Notes: a model not told the origin generated them from the sequence alone. A DNA stretch of 64,000 nt from Posidonia oceanica (GCA_037176725.1 JAZBRS010000011.1:1178001-1242000); one strand, 5' to 3'; counted from the stretch's first letter, positions 1 to 11,241 are shown. Program-made: numbers and translations.

Positions 1-81
1 GGCCCAATTACCAGCCCATTAGCAGGTTTGAATTTGGTTCCATGCCACCTAACTGCTGCCACCCGCACATCTGATATGGGG

Positions 82-511
82 CCCACATAGCAATAATCCC
101 TCCTCCCCCAAGCGTGCCTAGGTGACTTCTTACCCTCATCCCTCGCCGGCGCGGGAGAAGGTGAAGGCCACCCTCCGGATGATAACCATTTCCCATCCCT
201 GGGGAGTAGTTGTGGTAATGGTATGACCCGTGGGAGAGGTGGACGAGGTAACTGGACCACCCACCGTCCTCGCTCACGCTCACAAGAGCCGGCGATTCGA
301 TCCCAGTCCCGTCGTGCCCCGGAGCACAGCACCACTCCAGTAGCGGCACAACTTGCATCCTGGGCTGAGAGATGCTCGGTCTCCAAGTCGTGGTCCCCCC
401 GCGCTCTAACCTATTTTGCTCCAGTGATCAAAGACGGTGTTAAAGTAGCTGTTTGCCGGCCAGAGGAAGTGGCCAGCACAGCAACCAATTGGGATCGTGT
501 CCTAATGGGAT
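82..511 (+). pseudogene. LINE A ORF1, N-terminal part
   Basis: ORF1 proteins of plant L1-type LINEs bind the element RNA and form the retrotransposition particle. Visible here are a basic Gly/Arg stretch (TRGRGGRG, from about 223), a Ser/Arg-rich segment, the conserved PASWAERC-like motif (here LASWAERC) and the start of the DUF4283-like domain (SPRALTYFAPVIKDGVKVAV). Relative to copies B and D one base is missing near 113-121, which brings a TAG into the original frame at 119-121; the frame downstream of 121 stays open. The protein is cut at 511, after NWDRVLMG, by the N1 insertion. Confidence 0.75.
499..511 (+). repeat. Target-site duplication of LINE N1
   Basis: The 13-mer GTCCTAATGGGAT here recurs as GTCCTGATGGGAT at 4,242-4,254, with one mismatch. 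The copies flank the poly-T side and the 5' side of N1, and joining them restores the ORF1 reading of LINE A. This is the hallmark of target-primed reverse transcription. Confidence 0.85.
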
Positions 512-849
512 TTTTTTTTGCCACTAAAAGGAGGGAGACCCTCAAATATATAGATGGAAAGAAACTGTACAAGTGCCATGAGTAAGAAACCCAGGCCTAT
601 AGCGAAAGACTAAAGCACAAGAGCAAAAGCTCCAAAAACCATGATTTCTTATCCTAGAAACCTAAGAAAACATTTCAAAAGATGCAAAGCCCAGCCCGAG
701 AGTAGAACGTAAAAACAAGATACTGGGCTAAATAAAAAAAAAGAGCCCAACCCGCTCGGTCCCACGAGTCCAACTGATGAAAAAGAAAAAGAGTTGTTTT
801 GCTGAAAAAAATCCATTTGAATTTGAATTCAAAATGCCGCCGACCACAC

Positions 850-1820
850 GTTTGAGTAGGAGAGAGCGTTGCAGAGATTAGTTGGTGATCCAGCTGAGGA
901 CTCCACTTCGAAGAGCCGCCGGTTTCGTTCATTCCAAATGCCGGATATCACACCACAGATGGTGCGGGCCACTCTTCGCTGGACTCCCTTCTCAGTCCGT
1001 TGCTATCGGAGTAGGGTTAGAAGGTCGTTAATGGCTTCTGTGAGAGATTGAGTTGGAGGAGAAAGTGTGAGTATCTAGGGAAGCATTTTCTCCCATACAA
1101 TGCCGGAAAATTCGCAAGACCACAGCAAGTGGTTTCTCGTCTCCGAATGTCTAGAACAGAGCAGACACATAGAGACAAGTGGGAGGCCCCGGTGTTGGAG
1201 AGCATTGTGGGTAGGGAGCCCGTCTTAGAGAGCTCTCCAAGCACAAAAGGCGTGATGTGGGATAGCTCCCCTGTTCCAGATCAGAGAAGCCCAAGGGACC
1301 GCCGAGTTCTTAGTACGAAGAGCATTCCAAGCCAAACGCATGGAGAAAACATTGCCAGTGGGTATCCAAGAGATGGAGTCGCTGCCTTGGCCAATCGGAG
1401 TGGCGAGGATTTCCGGCCACAATTCATGCATCTCCAGCATGGTAGGTGGGGGGAGGTCCCAGTGTCATCGCACTATGAATCTGTCGGCACAGCAACCTAG
1501 CTCGCAAGCCATGTCTCTTCTCAAGCGATCACCCATTCGCAAAACAATGGGCAGCTGACCCAACCAGGGGTCGAGGAAGAGGGAGGTCTCTCTGCCATCT
1601 CCAAGTTTGTAACTCAGCAAGGTGTCTGATGCAGAGAATGCCCCTCCAAGCCCAGGAGACGCTCGGAGGAGGATGCGCACACTAGATGGAGCTTCCCCGG
1701 AGATATTTTGCCCGAACCCATTTCACCTAGAGTGACGTCTGGTTGGTTTCCACCTCCCAAAGAAGACGGAGTAGACCTGCTTGGTTGCTCTCACTGGTGC
1801 GACGAATGCCTAGGCTCCTT
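850..1820 (-). pseudogene. LINE N1 ORF2, C-terminal zf-RVT region
   Basis: This is the end of ORF2 downstream of the reverse transcriptase. Pieces in shifting frames show DPWLGQLPIVLRMGDRLRRDM, MHELWPEILATPIGQG, RGAIPHHAFCAWRAL and then the zinc-finger-like CLLC...NHLLWSC, followed by an IWNERNRRLFE-type tail near 900. The order matches the plant zf-RVT domain, thought to bind nucleic acid. Several frameshifts and stops prevent expression. Confidence 0.75.
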
Positions 1821-1824
1821 CCTC

Positions 1825-3066
1825 CTATGGATGGCAGATATCATTCCAGGAGATGAAGATCATCTTTCGTGGTCCATGCCCATGCCACAGAAATTGGATC
1901 ATGGCTCTATCAATGGTTTTCGTAACGCTCACCGGAAGGAGGAAAACAGACATCCAGTAGAGATGCATGGTGGACAGCATAGATTGAATCAGTTCCACTC
2001 GTCCAGCATACGAGAGAAGCTTTGCCTTCCAAGACTGAAGACGTGACTGCACCACCTGAGGAAGTGGTTCATAGTCCTTTGCCGAGAGACGCTTGGACCG
2101 TAGAGGGAGACCCAGGTATCTCACCGGGAGTTCACCTTCGGATAGTCCCTGGTGAGCTGTGATCCAATGCCGGTCCTTTACTTATCCTCCAAAATATACA
2201 GAGCTCTTGAGGAGGTTTATGCGGAGTCCAGAGATTGCTGAGAAGTCATCCAGAATGCTTTTTAGCCTCCGAGCATTCTTTTTGTTAGCTCTCAAGAATA
2301 CCATAAGATCGTCCGCGAAGATTAAGTGGGAGACTGAAACAGATCCACACGACATTGGGTCGATCTCCTCCTGATGCTTCGCATGCTTGAATAAGGCAGT
2401 GAGTGCTTGCTTGGCAATCACGAACAGATACGGTGATAAGGGGTCACCTTGTCGAACACCACACGAGGATGGAAAGGGAGCAGAAGATTCACCATTGATG
2501 TTCAGTGTGAAGGATGGATTCATGCATGCTTTAATCTAGTCGATCCATGTGTCGGCGAACCCCATGTGTTTGAGGCTTTCGCAGATGAAGATTCAATCTA
2601 GAGTGTCGAATGCTTTTTGCAGGTCGAGCTTGATACACATGCGTGCGCATCCTTGCTCGGAATGCAAGTTGTGGCAGAGTTCATGCGCAAGAAGAATGGA
2701 GTCGACGATCCTCCAACCATGGATGAATGCGCTCTGGTTGATGTCGGCTAGCTTAGGGAGCATCGGCTTGAGACGATTTGCCAGTAGTTTCGACAGGATA
2801 CGGTAAAGAACATTGCAGAGGGCGATGGGTCGGAAGTCTTCAACTGTCACCGGAACTGTCATCTTTGGAATCAAGCAGATCGAAGTGTGGTTAACCTGCG
2901 CCAGTAGTCTCCGGGAGCGTAGCACATTATTGATGGCATCGAGGAGATCGGTTGCAATGATGGACCATGATGCTCGATAAAAAGCGCCATTAAAACCATC
3001 AGGACCAGGAGCGCGATTGATGTTGAGACGGCTAACCACCTCCTTAAGTTCCTCCAACGTCGCCAT
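1825..3066 (-). pseudogene. LINE N1 ORF2, reverse transcriptase domain
   Basis: The RT domain (RVT_1 family) copies element RNA at the nicked target. Read from 3,066 downwards it shows INRAPGPDGFNGAFYR, the DFRPIALCNVLYRI block, motif A (IKLDLQKAFDTLD), motif B (VRQGDPLSPYLF), the catalytic FADDLMVF and the thumb-side SYAGRVELIQS. The catalytic aspartates are present, but frameshifts occur near 2,530-2,590 and again near 2,150, so it is broken. Confidence 0.85.
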
Positions 3067-3372
3067 GGCACAGAGGTGTCGATTGTCCCCAGAGTTGATC
3101 GAAACCTGAATGAGGTCCTGGGGGATGCTTCTAGTGCTCCCCTACTGGTTAAAAAGGATGTGGAATCTCCGGAGAAAAACCTGAGTGATACTCTGGGTGT
3201 CAATGATGATATCACCCTGATCTTCTATATTGCGTATGGTGTTACGTGCTCTCCTCGCTCTGATGGAGGCGTGGAAGAATGCCATGTTAGAGTCTCCTTC
3301 TCGAAGCCACCAGATACGAGAACGCTGGCGAGCCGTCGCTTCCTCCTGCCTATAGAGCTCTGACAGTTGCAG

Positions 3373-4241
3373 TCAGTAGTTGGCCTCAGCTTGGATTAAG
3401 ACTGAGCTCATAGGGTCATTGCTAAGAGCCTTCTGAATGGAAGAGAGTGATGTGGTACATTGAGAGATGCGATCCTCAGTATGCCCGAAGATCTTGCGTG
3501 ACCATGATGAAAGTTGTCGATGAACAGAGTTTAGTTTCTGAATGAAACGAAAAGTGGGGTTCCCCTGTATCTGGTACCTCCATTGCTTGGCGATGAGAGG
3601 AAGGTAATCCGGGTGATTAGTCCAGTGTTTGAAGAAGCAAAAGGAGCTCTTGGGACGTCTACTGCCAGAAGCAAGCGATATGATGAGAGGGTTGTGGTCA
3701 CTGATCCTCCTGTCGCCGACATGGGTGAAGCAATCGGGGAAAGTGGATAGAAAGTTTGATGAGATGAGTGATCGGTCTAAACGGCAGTGGATTGGCCTCG
3801 AGTGGCACATGTTACACCAGGTGAAGATAGATCTGGTGGTGGCCATGTCCATCAGAGCAGCATCGTGGATGAAGTCATTGAAATCCTCCATCACCGGAGA
3901 ATTTAAATTTTTTGAGCCTGTCTTTTCCGAACTCATGCGATTGCAGTTGAGATCTCTGGTCACCAACCAAGGGATGGTCGGTGGAGATTGTAGGAGGTCG
4001 TCCCACAGTTGTCTCCTCAAAGCCAAATCATTTGTGCCATAGATCACTGAGAATGCAAAACGTAACCCATCGCCGAGGAAGCAACCTTCCATTTGAATCG
4101 TTTGTCTAGATTCCATTGTCTTGGTCAGAGCAACCGAGCTTGTGTTCCAGAGGATCAAGATGCGTCCCGAGGGGTCTAAATAGTTATTGCCAGTGGAGTC
4201 GAAGTTTCTCCAGTGCTTGTTGATGAGTTGCGAGGTCTCAC
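3373..4241 (-). pseudogene. LINE N1 ORF2, endonuclease domain (5'-truncated)
   Basis: This is the C-terminal two thirds of an apurinic/apyrimidinic-like endonuclease (exo_endo_phos family), which nicks the genomic target. It contains a GDFNC-like stretch (RDLNCNR), the TWCNMCHSRPIHCRLDR block and the catalytic SDHNPL. The linker towards the RT (WRYQIQGNPTFRF, then FGHTEDRI) follows. The N-terminal part with WNVRGLN and LLEHK is absent because the element is 5'-truncated. Confidence 0.82.
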
Positions 4242-5370
4242 GTCCTGATGGGATACTTTGTGGGGCTCAAACCTTACGTACCCACTTTAGCGGGCTACTT
4301 CAGGAGACTTTGGATGCTCAATGGTGATCTATAGGTTCTGTCTAGAGGAAATAGCTTTCTTCTTTTAAGTACTCCGACGGTGGAGATAAGAAAGGAGCTC
4401 TGGAGGAAGGTCCATGGTTTGTCTCTGGTAAACCTTTGGTGCTAAGAACGTGGACTATTGCATCCAAGTTTGAAAAGGACAAGCTACTGTCCATACCCAT
4501 CTAGGTAAAGTTCCGAAAGTTGGCTCTCCAGTTTTGGTTGCCGACACTCATCGACCGTGTTGCTAGCACGTTGGGCAAGCCGCTATACATGGACGAGGCA
4601 ACAGCTACTGGATCCAGAGTCAACTTTGCTCACGTATGCGTCGAGATCGACTCTACTATCTCCTTCCCACGCACAACCCACCTGGAAGTGGATGGCATGC
4701 TCGACAACATTGAGGTGGACTACAATTGGTAGCCCACACCCTGTCAGAGGTGTTCGTCCTTCAGTCATGAACCTAGCTCATGCGTCACAGTGAGTGATAC
4801 CCTAGCTGCATTGAACCTGGGGACGAAGGAGGTAAGGAGAGCTCCGGATGGCTCGTCCTTAGGACATTCTTCTCCGACGGAATCCAATGGACTCACCGGT
4901 CTTGCACCAAATGGAATCTCGATAGTGGGAGAGGTTGTGGTGGCTACGTACACCACACCTCTTTTAACCATCGGGAAACCAAAGGTGAATCAGGTCCTAG
5001 AGTTTACGGAAAAGCCTTCCACACTTCCATCGACACCTCATTCAACATCAACATCTAATATACCTTCGAAAGAAACCAGGAAATCAGCTGCTACCCCTCC
5101 TTCAGAGAAATCAGCCAGCACTTCGAAAACTGCTAAACCTGCTTATAGAAACATGCCTCATGCCCGTAAGATGAAACATATATCCCTGGGTAAAAGGTTG
5201 AACACTTTCTCGCCCCTAGGTTCCTCAAATGAAGAAGTGGAGTCTCTCATCCTCAAAGCGTAGCAGAGTAGGAAGACTGTCCACCCACGATTACTAGGCA
5301 CCGTAGGACGGGAACTAGCAGGCGAAGAGCTTCGAGGCCCAGAGCTACCACCCGACTCTCCATGCTGATC
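4242..5370 (+). pseudogene. LINE A ORF1, C-terminal part (DUF4283 and zinc knuckle)
   Basis: DUF4283-like residues are visible (GYFVGLKPYVP, ALEEGPWFVSGKPLVLRTW, FEKDKLLSIPI, GKPLYMDEATATGSRV), followed by a CCHC knuckle read near 4,741-4,782. The knuckle keeps C, C, H and C but has Ser for the usual Gly before His. A TAG lies just before the knuckle at about 4,731. The tail is rich in Ser/Thr/Pro/Lys and ends with EEVESLILKA, a TAG, then VHPRLLGT. The ORF1 stop TGA overlaps the ORF2 start region at 5,362-5,368. Confidence 0.78.
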
Positions 5371-5838
5371 CTCAGCTGGAATGTTCGTGGTCTGAATAAT
5401 GGCAGGAAGTTTTGCACCCTCAGAGATCACACTCGCCGGCTCAAGTGCGAGGTCATATGTCTCCTAGAACACAAGATCAAGAAGGATGTGGATCGTTTGG
5501 TCTTTGAGCACTGGAACCAATTCGATGTTGCCAGCAACCTATCCTCGGATCCATCAGGAAGGATTATGGTTCTTTGGAACAGAAACAAAGTCACTCTCAC
5601 CCCCATTATGGAAACCAGCCAACTGATCCATTTTAAAGCCTCGTCACCCTCCAAGCCTGATTTCTTCCTCACGACGGCGTACAAGGCGAATGACACTGGA
5701 GCTCGAAGGCAGCTCTGGTCGGACCTGATAAGTCTATAGCCCAATGGTCCTTGGTTCATAACGAGTGACTTCAACTGCATTAGGTACAATGTTGAGAAGC
5801 AGGGCTCGACCATCAGGAACTCCGCAGCCATGTTAGAT
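5362..5838 (+). pseudogene. LINE A ORF2, endonuclease N-terminal part
   Basis: ORF2 begins at ATG 5,362 with MLILSWNVRGLNNG. This start is conserved in copies B and D and overlaps the ORF1 stop (ATGCTGA). The catalytic Glu of CLLEHKIKKD and SDPSGRIMVLWNR follow. A TAG lies near 5,738, then DFNCIR. The domain is cut after NSAAM by the LINE B insertion and continues at 12,314 with SDFNSFIETTSL. Confidence 0.82.
5827..5838 (+). repeat. Target-site duplication of LINE B
   Basis: GCCATGTTAGAT here recurs as GCCATGTCAGAT at 12,314-12,325, with one transition. The two copies flank LINE B, and joining them restores the endonuclease reading of LINE A. A short TA run (about 5,837-5,848) lies between this copy and the poly-T, so the B tail was A-rich followed by TA repeats. 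Confidence 0.82.
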
Positions 5839-6255
5839 ATATATATATTTTTTTTGCCAAGCAAAGGAGGGAGACCCTCAAATATATAAAAGAGATAAAA
5901 GAGAAATGTATAAAAGGAGAGTGGCTCAAGCCCATGGAAGCCCAACACCACAAACACAAGCAAAAGCTACAAGTGCCACAATACACAGGCCCAAACGGTA
6001 CACATACTATATAGGCCCGTTAGCAAGGTACCGGACCCAACACAGCCCAAAGCACAATACCAAAAACCCTGGGATCCAAGCCTAGCCCAATAGGAGAATA
6101 GCCACAGCCGCAAGCAGAGCCCACAAGCAAAGCCAATCCCCACACTTGTTCCAATCCAGCCCAGTCCCTTAAACAAAGTAAGAGACCCAGCAAAATATAG
6201 GAGCCCACAGCGAAAACCTTAAAATAAATAAGTGGCGAGTGTAGAAGCCCAGCCC
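5839..6255 (-). other. LINE B 3' UTR and tail
   Basis: This is non-coding element sequence on the minus strand. It holds the A/TA tail, the hairpin GAGGG-TCT-CCCTC (5,867-5,879, read on the minus strand), the CCTTTGCTTGGC motif next to the tail, and a UTR rich in GGGCT/GGCCC words like those in the UTRs of C, F and the two LINEs inside the gypsy element. No gene is seen. Confidence 0.75.
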
Positions 6256-7057
6256 TCTGTTAGCCCACCAGATTTGAAATCTCATCACAAAGGCGTGGAG
6301 CCTGCTTGTGGTTGTGATTCTCGTCGAAAGCACACTTGTTCCTCTCCGTCCATAAGCTATACACTGCTCCACTGAAGACGCAGGCGATCTTGCACTGGTT
6401 CGCGATTGGCTTCTTCCGGAGCTTTTGGACGAGGTAGTCGACCGCCCCCTGAAGTGTCTCGATCTGAGGTGCATCCCCGTGAATTCCAAGCAAAATGGAA
6501 TCCCAGATCAACTTGGAGAAGCTACATGTCCAGAGAAGATGGTCCAAAGTCTCACAGTCCTACTGGCAGAGGGTGCATCTCGACATGATGGTGAACCCTC
6601 TTTTCATGAGGATGTCGTGGGTAGGGAGTCCTCTACAGAGCGCTCTCTAAGTGCAGAATGCCATCCTCGGGATGACGCCCCTGCTCCAAATGAAGCACGT
6701 CCAGGGGAGCTGTTGACCATGCTCTTTAGTGGTGTTCCATGCCGAGTGAAGGGTGAAGCCCTTGTCGTTCTCCGTCCAAGTGATGGCATCTCGGTCCCCA
6801 CTCTTGGGAGTAGCCAGTATCTCTGGCCAGAGATCATGCATCTCGATGGTGGTGGCCTGAGGGAGATTCCAGCCATGGTCATGGATGAATTGATTAGCTT
6901 TGCAGGCTATGTCACAACCTAGGTCTCGTCGCAGTCGATCCCCCACTTGCAACATCAGGGACATGTGGTTGAGCCAAGGATCTTGGAAGAACAAGGTGTT
7001 TGTTCCATTACCCAGCTGATAGTGAAAACATTTTCCGGCGATGTGTCGAACTTGCAA
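6256..7057 (-). pseudogene. LINE B ORF2, zf-RVT C-terminal domain
   Basis: From 7,057 down: MQVRHIAGKCFHYQLGNGTN, FFQDPWLNHMSLML, MHDLWPEILATPKSGDRDAITW, then CFIWSRGVIPRMAFCT and the zinc-finger-like DHLLWTCSFSKLIW, ending in LWTERNKCAFDENHN. This is the conserved order of plant LINE zf-RVT domains. The reading changes frame near 6,647, so it is not one open frame. Confidence 0.8.
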
Positions 7058-7094
7058 GATGCTCCTCCATGCCCACGATGCATTCTGTGGTGGT

Positions 7095-8792
7095 CTAGTA
7101 CACCAGATGGATCATGCCGGCGATGTTGCAGTCGAATGTTCTCCGGATCCCCAGTCCTCCTTCTTCCTTCGGACGACATACATTCTTCCAAGAGGTGAGG
7201 ATACAGTTTCTGTTGCCATGTCCAAACCAAAGGAAGGCCATTAGCAATCTGTCGATATCCTTCAGCATTCTCACTGGAAGCACGTACACTGAGGTCCAAT
7301 TCAAATGCATCGCTGAGAGAACAGATTTGATGAGCTCCATCCGACTGGCATAGGAATGGAGCTTGGCTTTCCATGATTGAAGTCTCTGTCCGACAGCCTG
7401 GAGGAGGGGTGAGCATTCCTTCGCAGAGAGTTGTTTCGAGATCAGGGGGAGTCCGAGATATCTAACTGGAAGTTCCCCTGCATTAAGCTCCAAATGAGCG
7501 GAGATCCAGTGCTTGTGAGGTGTGTTCCCCCCAAAGTACACAACACTCTTGTTGTGGTTGATCTATAAGCCCGAGAGATTGGAGAAGTCATGTAGTAGGA
7601 GCTTGAGTCGCTGGGCATTCTTCTTGTCCGCGCCAGGAAGATCATGAGGTCATCTGTGAAGCAAATGTGGGAGACAGATGAGGATCCACATGAGATTGGG
7701 TCTAACTCCTTTCTGCTCTCAGCTTGCTGAAACATTGCAGTGAGCACTTGCATGGCTAGAACAAATAGGTAAGGGGAGATTGGATCTCCTTGGCAAACTC
7801 CATTGGAGGAGGCACAGGTGGGAGTGCAGACACCATTGATAAGAATTAAGAAGGTGTGATTAATACATTCATGCATCCATGAGACCCACTTGCATTCGAA
7901 GCCAAGGCACTGAAGGGCGTTGCAGATGAAGTCCTTGTTGAGTTAGTCGAAGGCCATGCTTAGATCAATCTTAATACACAAACTTCCACGACCTTGCATG
8001 GAGTGAAGATTGTGACAGAGTTCGTGGGCCAGGAGAATGGAATCTGTGATGCGTCTCCCACTGATGAAAGCCATGTGGTTGAGGTCACTAAGCTTTGGCA
8101 GGAGAGGTTTGAGGCGATTGGCCAGCAGCTTGGAGAAGATATGATACATAATGTTGCACAGCGCCATCGGTCTGTAGTCATCCACACTGTCAGGTATTGC
8201 TTTCTTCAGGATGAGCCAGATGAGGGTATGATTGACCTTGGTGAGTAATTTGCCCACTTGGAGAATGTTGTTCACCGCTTCCAGTAGATCCTTCGCGATT
8301 ATAGGCCATGCTGCTCGGTAAAACATGCCATTGTAACCATCCACACCAGGAGCCCTATTTGGGTTGAGATGCTTTATAACTGAATGCAATTCTTCCAAGG
8401 AAGCTAGAGCACAGAGGGGTCAGTTGTCTTCAGGGTTGAGCATTCTATGGATGAGGTCCTGGGGAATCCTCGTGGTGGCATGGCTTTGATTGAATAAATT
8501 TCTGAATCTCACCGAAAACAAGTGTGTAATTCTCAATGGGTCAGAAGTAGTGACCCCATTATCATTTAAATTCAGAATGAGATTCTTGGCTCTTCTAGCT
8601 TTGATGGCAGCATGGAAGAAGCCCATATTGGCATCCCCTTCCTTGAGCCATCTGATTCTCGATTGCTACTTCCCGCATCTCCTCCTGCCAGTGAAGGGCC
8701 AACAGTTGATGTTTGTAGTTCATCTCCGCTTGTAGAAGTGCAGAGCTTGAAGGGTCAGAGTCTAGCACATTCTGGATAGCAGTAAGTGGCAT
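7095..8792 (-). pseudogene. LINE B ORF2, reverse transcriptase domain
   Basis: The RT domain read from 8,792 to 7,095 includes LNPNRAPGVDGYNGMFYRA, DDYRPMALCNIMYHI, motif A (IKIDLSMAFD), GVCQGDPISPYLF (consensus VRQGDP) and the catalytic block as FTDDLMIF, where A is replaced by T but both aspartates remain. Then come YLGLPLISKQLSAKE and SYASRMELIKS. Stops and frameshifts lie near 7,930, 7,560-7,640 and 8,650. Confidence 0.85.
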
Positions 8793-8799
8793 AGTGCAG

Positions 8800-9698
8800 A
8801 GGGCAATCCTCTCAGCTGTGTTCCCAAAAACGAGTTTGACCTAGCGCGGCAGATGGGTCTTGAGGGTCGCTAGCTTCTTGGTGAAACGAAAGGTGGGGTT
8901 GCCTTGGACCTGATAGTGCCAAGCTCTAGCCATGACTGGTAGGAAATTAGGGTGGGAGGTCCAATGGTTGAAGAACTTGAAATGTCGATGAGAGTGGCCT
9001 CAATCAGTAGAGAGGGTGAGCTGAATTGGGTTGTGGTTGCTCACCAGCCTAGGAGCAATGAAAGCATTGCAGGTTGGGAAAACTAATAAGCAGTTGGTAG
9101 AGATTAAGGCTCGATCCAATCTACATTGAATGGGGGACGAGTGATTCATGTTGCTCTAGGTAAACTCAGATCCTGAGGTGGGCATTTCCACCAAAGATGT
9201 GGTCTCAATGAAGGAGTTAAAATCTGACAATGCTGCGGAGTTCCTGATGGTCGAGCCCTGCTTCTCAGCATTGTACCTAATGCAGTTGAAGTCACCCATT
9301 ATGATCCAGGGACCATTGGGCTGTAGACTTATCAGGTCCGACCAGAGCTGCCTCCGAGCTCTAGTGTCGTTCGCCCCATATGCTGCCGTGAGTAAGAAAT
9401 CAGGCTTGGAGGGCGACGAGGCTTTAAAATGGATCAGTTGGCTGGTTTCCATAATGGGGGTGAGAGTGACTCTGTTTCTGTTCTAGAGAACCATAATCCT
9501 TCCCGAAGGATCCGAGGATAGGTTGTTGGCGACATTGAACTGGTTCCAGTGCTTGGAGACCAAACGATCCACTTCCTTCTTGATCTTGTGTTCTAGGAGA
9601 CATATGACCTCACATTTGAGCCAGCGAGTGTGATCCCTGACGGCGCAAAACATCCCGCCATTATTCAAACCACGAACATTCCAGCTGAGGATCAGCAT
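8800..9698 (-). pseudogene. LINE B ORF2, endonuclease domain
   Basis: ORF2 starts at the complement of 9,698 (MLILSWNVRGLNNG). It shows CLLEHKIKKE, LSSDPSGRIMVL, METSQLIHFKASS, GDFNCIRYNAEK, LVEMPTSGSEFT and the CRLDRALIS block. The catalytic SDH motif reads SNH in this copy (about 9,030-9,040; LINE A has SDH at the same place). That change would be expected to kill the nuclease. A frame break lies near 9,453-9,483. Confidence 0.83.
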
Positions 9699-11241
9699 GG
9701 AGAGTCGGGTGGTAACTCCGGGCCTCGAAGCTCTTCGCCTGCTAGTTCCCGTCCTCCAGTGCCTAGTAGTCATGGGTGGACACTCTTCCTACTCCGCTGC
9801 GCTTTGAGGATGAGAGACTCCACTTCTTCGTCTGAGGAGCCCAGGGGCGAGAAAGTGTTCGAACTTTTACCCGGTGATATATTTTTCATCTTAGGGGTAT
9901 GAGGTGTGTTTCTATAAGTAGGTTTAGCAGTTTTGGGAGTGCTGGTTGATTTCTCTGAAGGATAGGTAGCAGCTGATTTCCCAGTTTCTTTTGAATGTAT
10001 ATCAGATGTTGATGTTGAACAAGGTGTCGATGGAAGTGAGGAAGGCTTTTTAGTAAACTCTAGGACTGGATTCACCTTTGGTTTCCCGATGGTTAGCAAA
10101 AGGGGTTGGACGAAGCCGCCACAGCCTCTCCCACGATCGAGATTCCATCAGGTGTAAGACCGCTGTGTCCATTGGGTTCCGCCGGAGAAGAATGTCCTGA
10201 GGACGAGCAATCCTGAGCTCTCCTTACCTCCTTTGTCCCCAGGTCCAAAGCAGCGAGGGTATCACACACTGAGATGCATGAGCCAGGTTCATGACCGAAG
10301 GAGGAACACCTCTGACAGGGTGTGGGCTGCCTATCATAGTCCACCTCAATGTCGTCGAGCGTGCCATCCACTTCCAGGTGGGTTGTGCGTGGGAAGGAGA
10401 AAGTAGAGTCAATCTCGACACAGATGCGAGCAAAGTCGACTCTGGATCCAGTAGCTGTTGCCTCGTCCATGTACAGCGGCTTTCCCAACATGCTAGCAAC
10501 ACGGTCGATGAGCGTCGGTGACCAAAACTAGAGAGCCAGCTTCGGGAACTTATTCCAGATGAGTATGGACAGTAGCTTGTCCTTTTCAAACTTGGATTCA
10601 ATAGTCCACATTCTCAGTTCCAAAGGTTTACCACGGACGAACCATGGACCTTCCTCCAGAGCTCGTTTCTTATCTCCATCATTGAAGAACTTAAAAACAA
10701 GAAAGTTGTTTCCTCTGGACAGAACCAGTAGATCACCTTTGAGCATCCAAAGTTTCTTGAAGTAGCCCGCTAAAGCGGTACATAAGGTTTGAGCTCCAAT
10801 AAGTATCCCATCAGGGCACGATCCTAGTTGGCCGTTGCATTGGCCACTTCCTCTGGCTGGCAAACAGCTACTTTAACTCCATCTTTGATCACTGGAGCAA
10901 AGTAGGTTAGAGCGTGGGGGGGACCACGACTTGGAGACCAAGCATCTCTCAGCCCAGGATGCAGGTTAAGCTGCTACTGGAGCGACGGTGTGCATTGGGG
11001 CACGACGGGACTGGGATTGGGTTGCCGGCCTTTGCAAGCATGAGCATGGATGGTGGGTGGTCCAGTTACCTCGTCCACCTCTCCCACGGGTCATGCCAAT
11101 ACCCCGACTGCTCCCCAGGGACGGGAAATGGTTGTCATCTGGAGGGTGGCCTTCACCATCTCCCGTGCCGGCGAGGGAGGAGGGAAAGAAGTCACCCAAG
11201 GTGCGCTTGGGGGAGGAAGGATTGTTGCTAATCATCGACAT
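9695..11241 (-). pseudogene. LINE B ORF1 (DUF4283 and CCHC knuckle)
   Basis: ORF1 in several frames. N-terminus near 11,241 (MSMISNNPSSPKRTLGDFF), basic TRGRGGRG, then a DUF4283-like domain (GQCNGQLGSCPDG... in a shifted frame, ALEEGPWFVRGKPLELR, FEKDKLLSILIW, GKPLYMDEATATGSRV). An intact CCHC knuckle, CQRCSSFGHEPGSC, lies at about 10,275-10,320. The Ser/Thr/Lys tail ends in EEVESLILKAQRSRKSVHP. The expected role is RNA binding in the element particle. At least three frame breaks are visible. Confidence 0.8.

Larger units (their letters stand above)
1..511 (+). mobile_element. LINE A, block 1 (5' UTR and start of ORF1)
   Basis: This is the left part of an L1-type plant LINE whose first ~80-100 bp lie before the window; base 1 corresponds to about 57,010 in the related LINE D leader. 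The leader is followed by ORF1. The block ends where the A-tail (poly-T on this strand) of LINE N1 begins. LINE A resumes at 4,242 after a 13-bp target-site duplication, and again at 12,314 after LINE B. Leader and ORF1 resemble LINEs B and D, so A, B and D form one family. Confidence 0.85.
512..4241 (-). mobile_element. LINE N1, 5'-truncated, inserted in ORF1 of LINE A
   Basis: This is a 3.7-kb L1-type LINE on the minus strand. Its A-tail appears as poly-T at 511-519, followed by the shared 3'-end hairpin at 531-543 and a 3' UTR reaching to about 850. ORF2 then runs back to 4,241. The 5' end is truncated inside the endonuclease domain, so ORF1 is absent. Its ORF2 sequence is closer to LINE G than to A/B (for example NINGES, VRQGDPLSPYLF). 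It is flanked by the 13-bp duplication described at 499-511. Confidence 0.88.
4242..5838 (+). mobile_element. LINE A, block 2 (rest of ORF1 and start of ORF2)
   Basis: LINE A resumes directly after N1, with the second duplication copy at 4,242-4,254. It carries the rest of DUF4283, a zinc knuckle, the Ser/Thr/Lys-rich ORF1 tail and the first ~160 codons of ORF2. It stops in the endonuclease domain, where LINE B is inserted. The sequence pairs with the minus-strand copy in LINE B (about 9,240-10,800) as a long inverted repeat. Confidence 0.85.

Noticed and set aside
8..358. Minus-strand open frames of about 100 codons opposite LINE ORF1 (also near 59,527-60,249 and 61,170-61,757)
   Set aside because: They are antisense shadows of conserved LINE coding regions whose sense frame carries the recognisable motifs.
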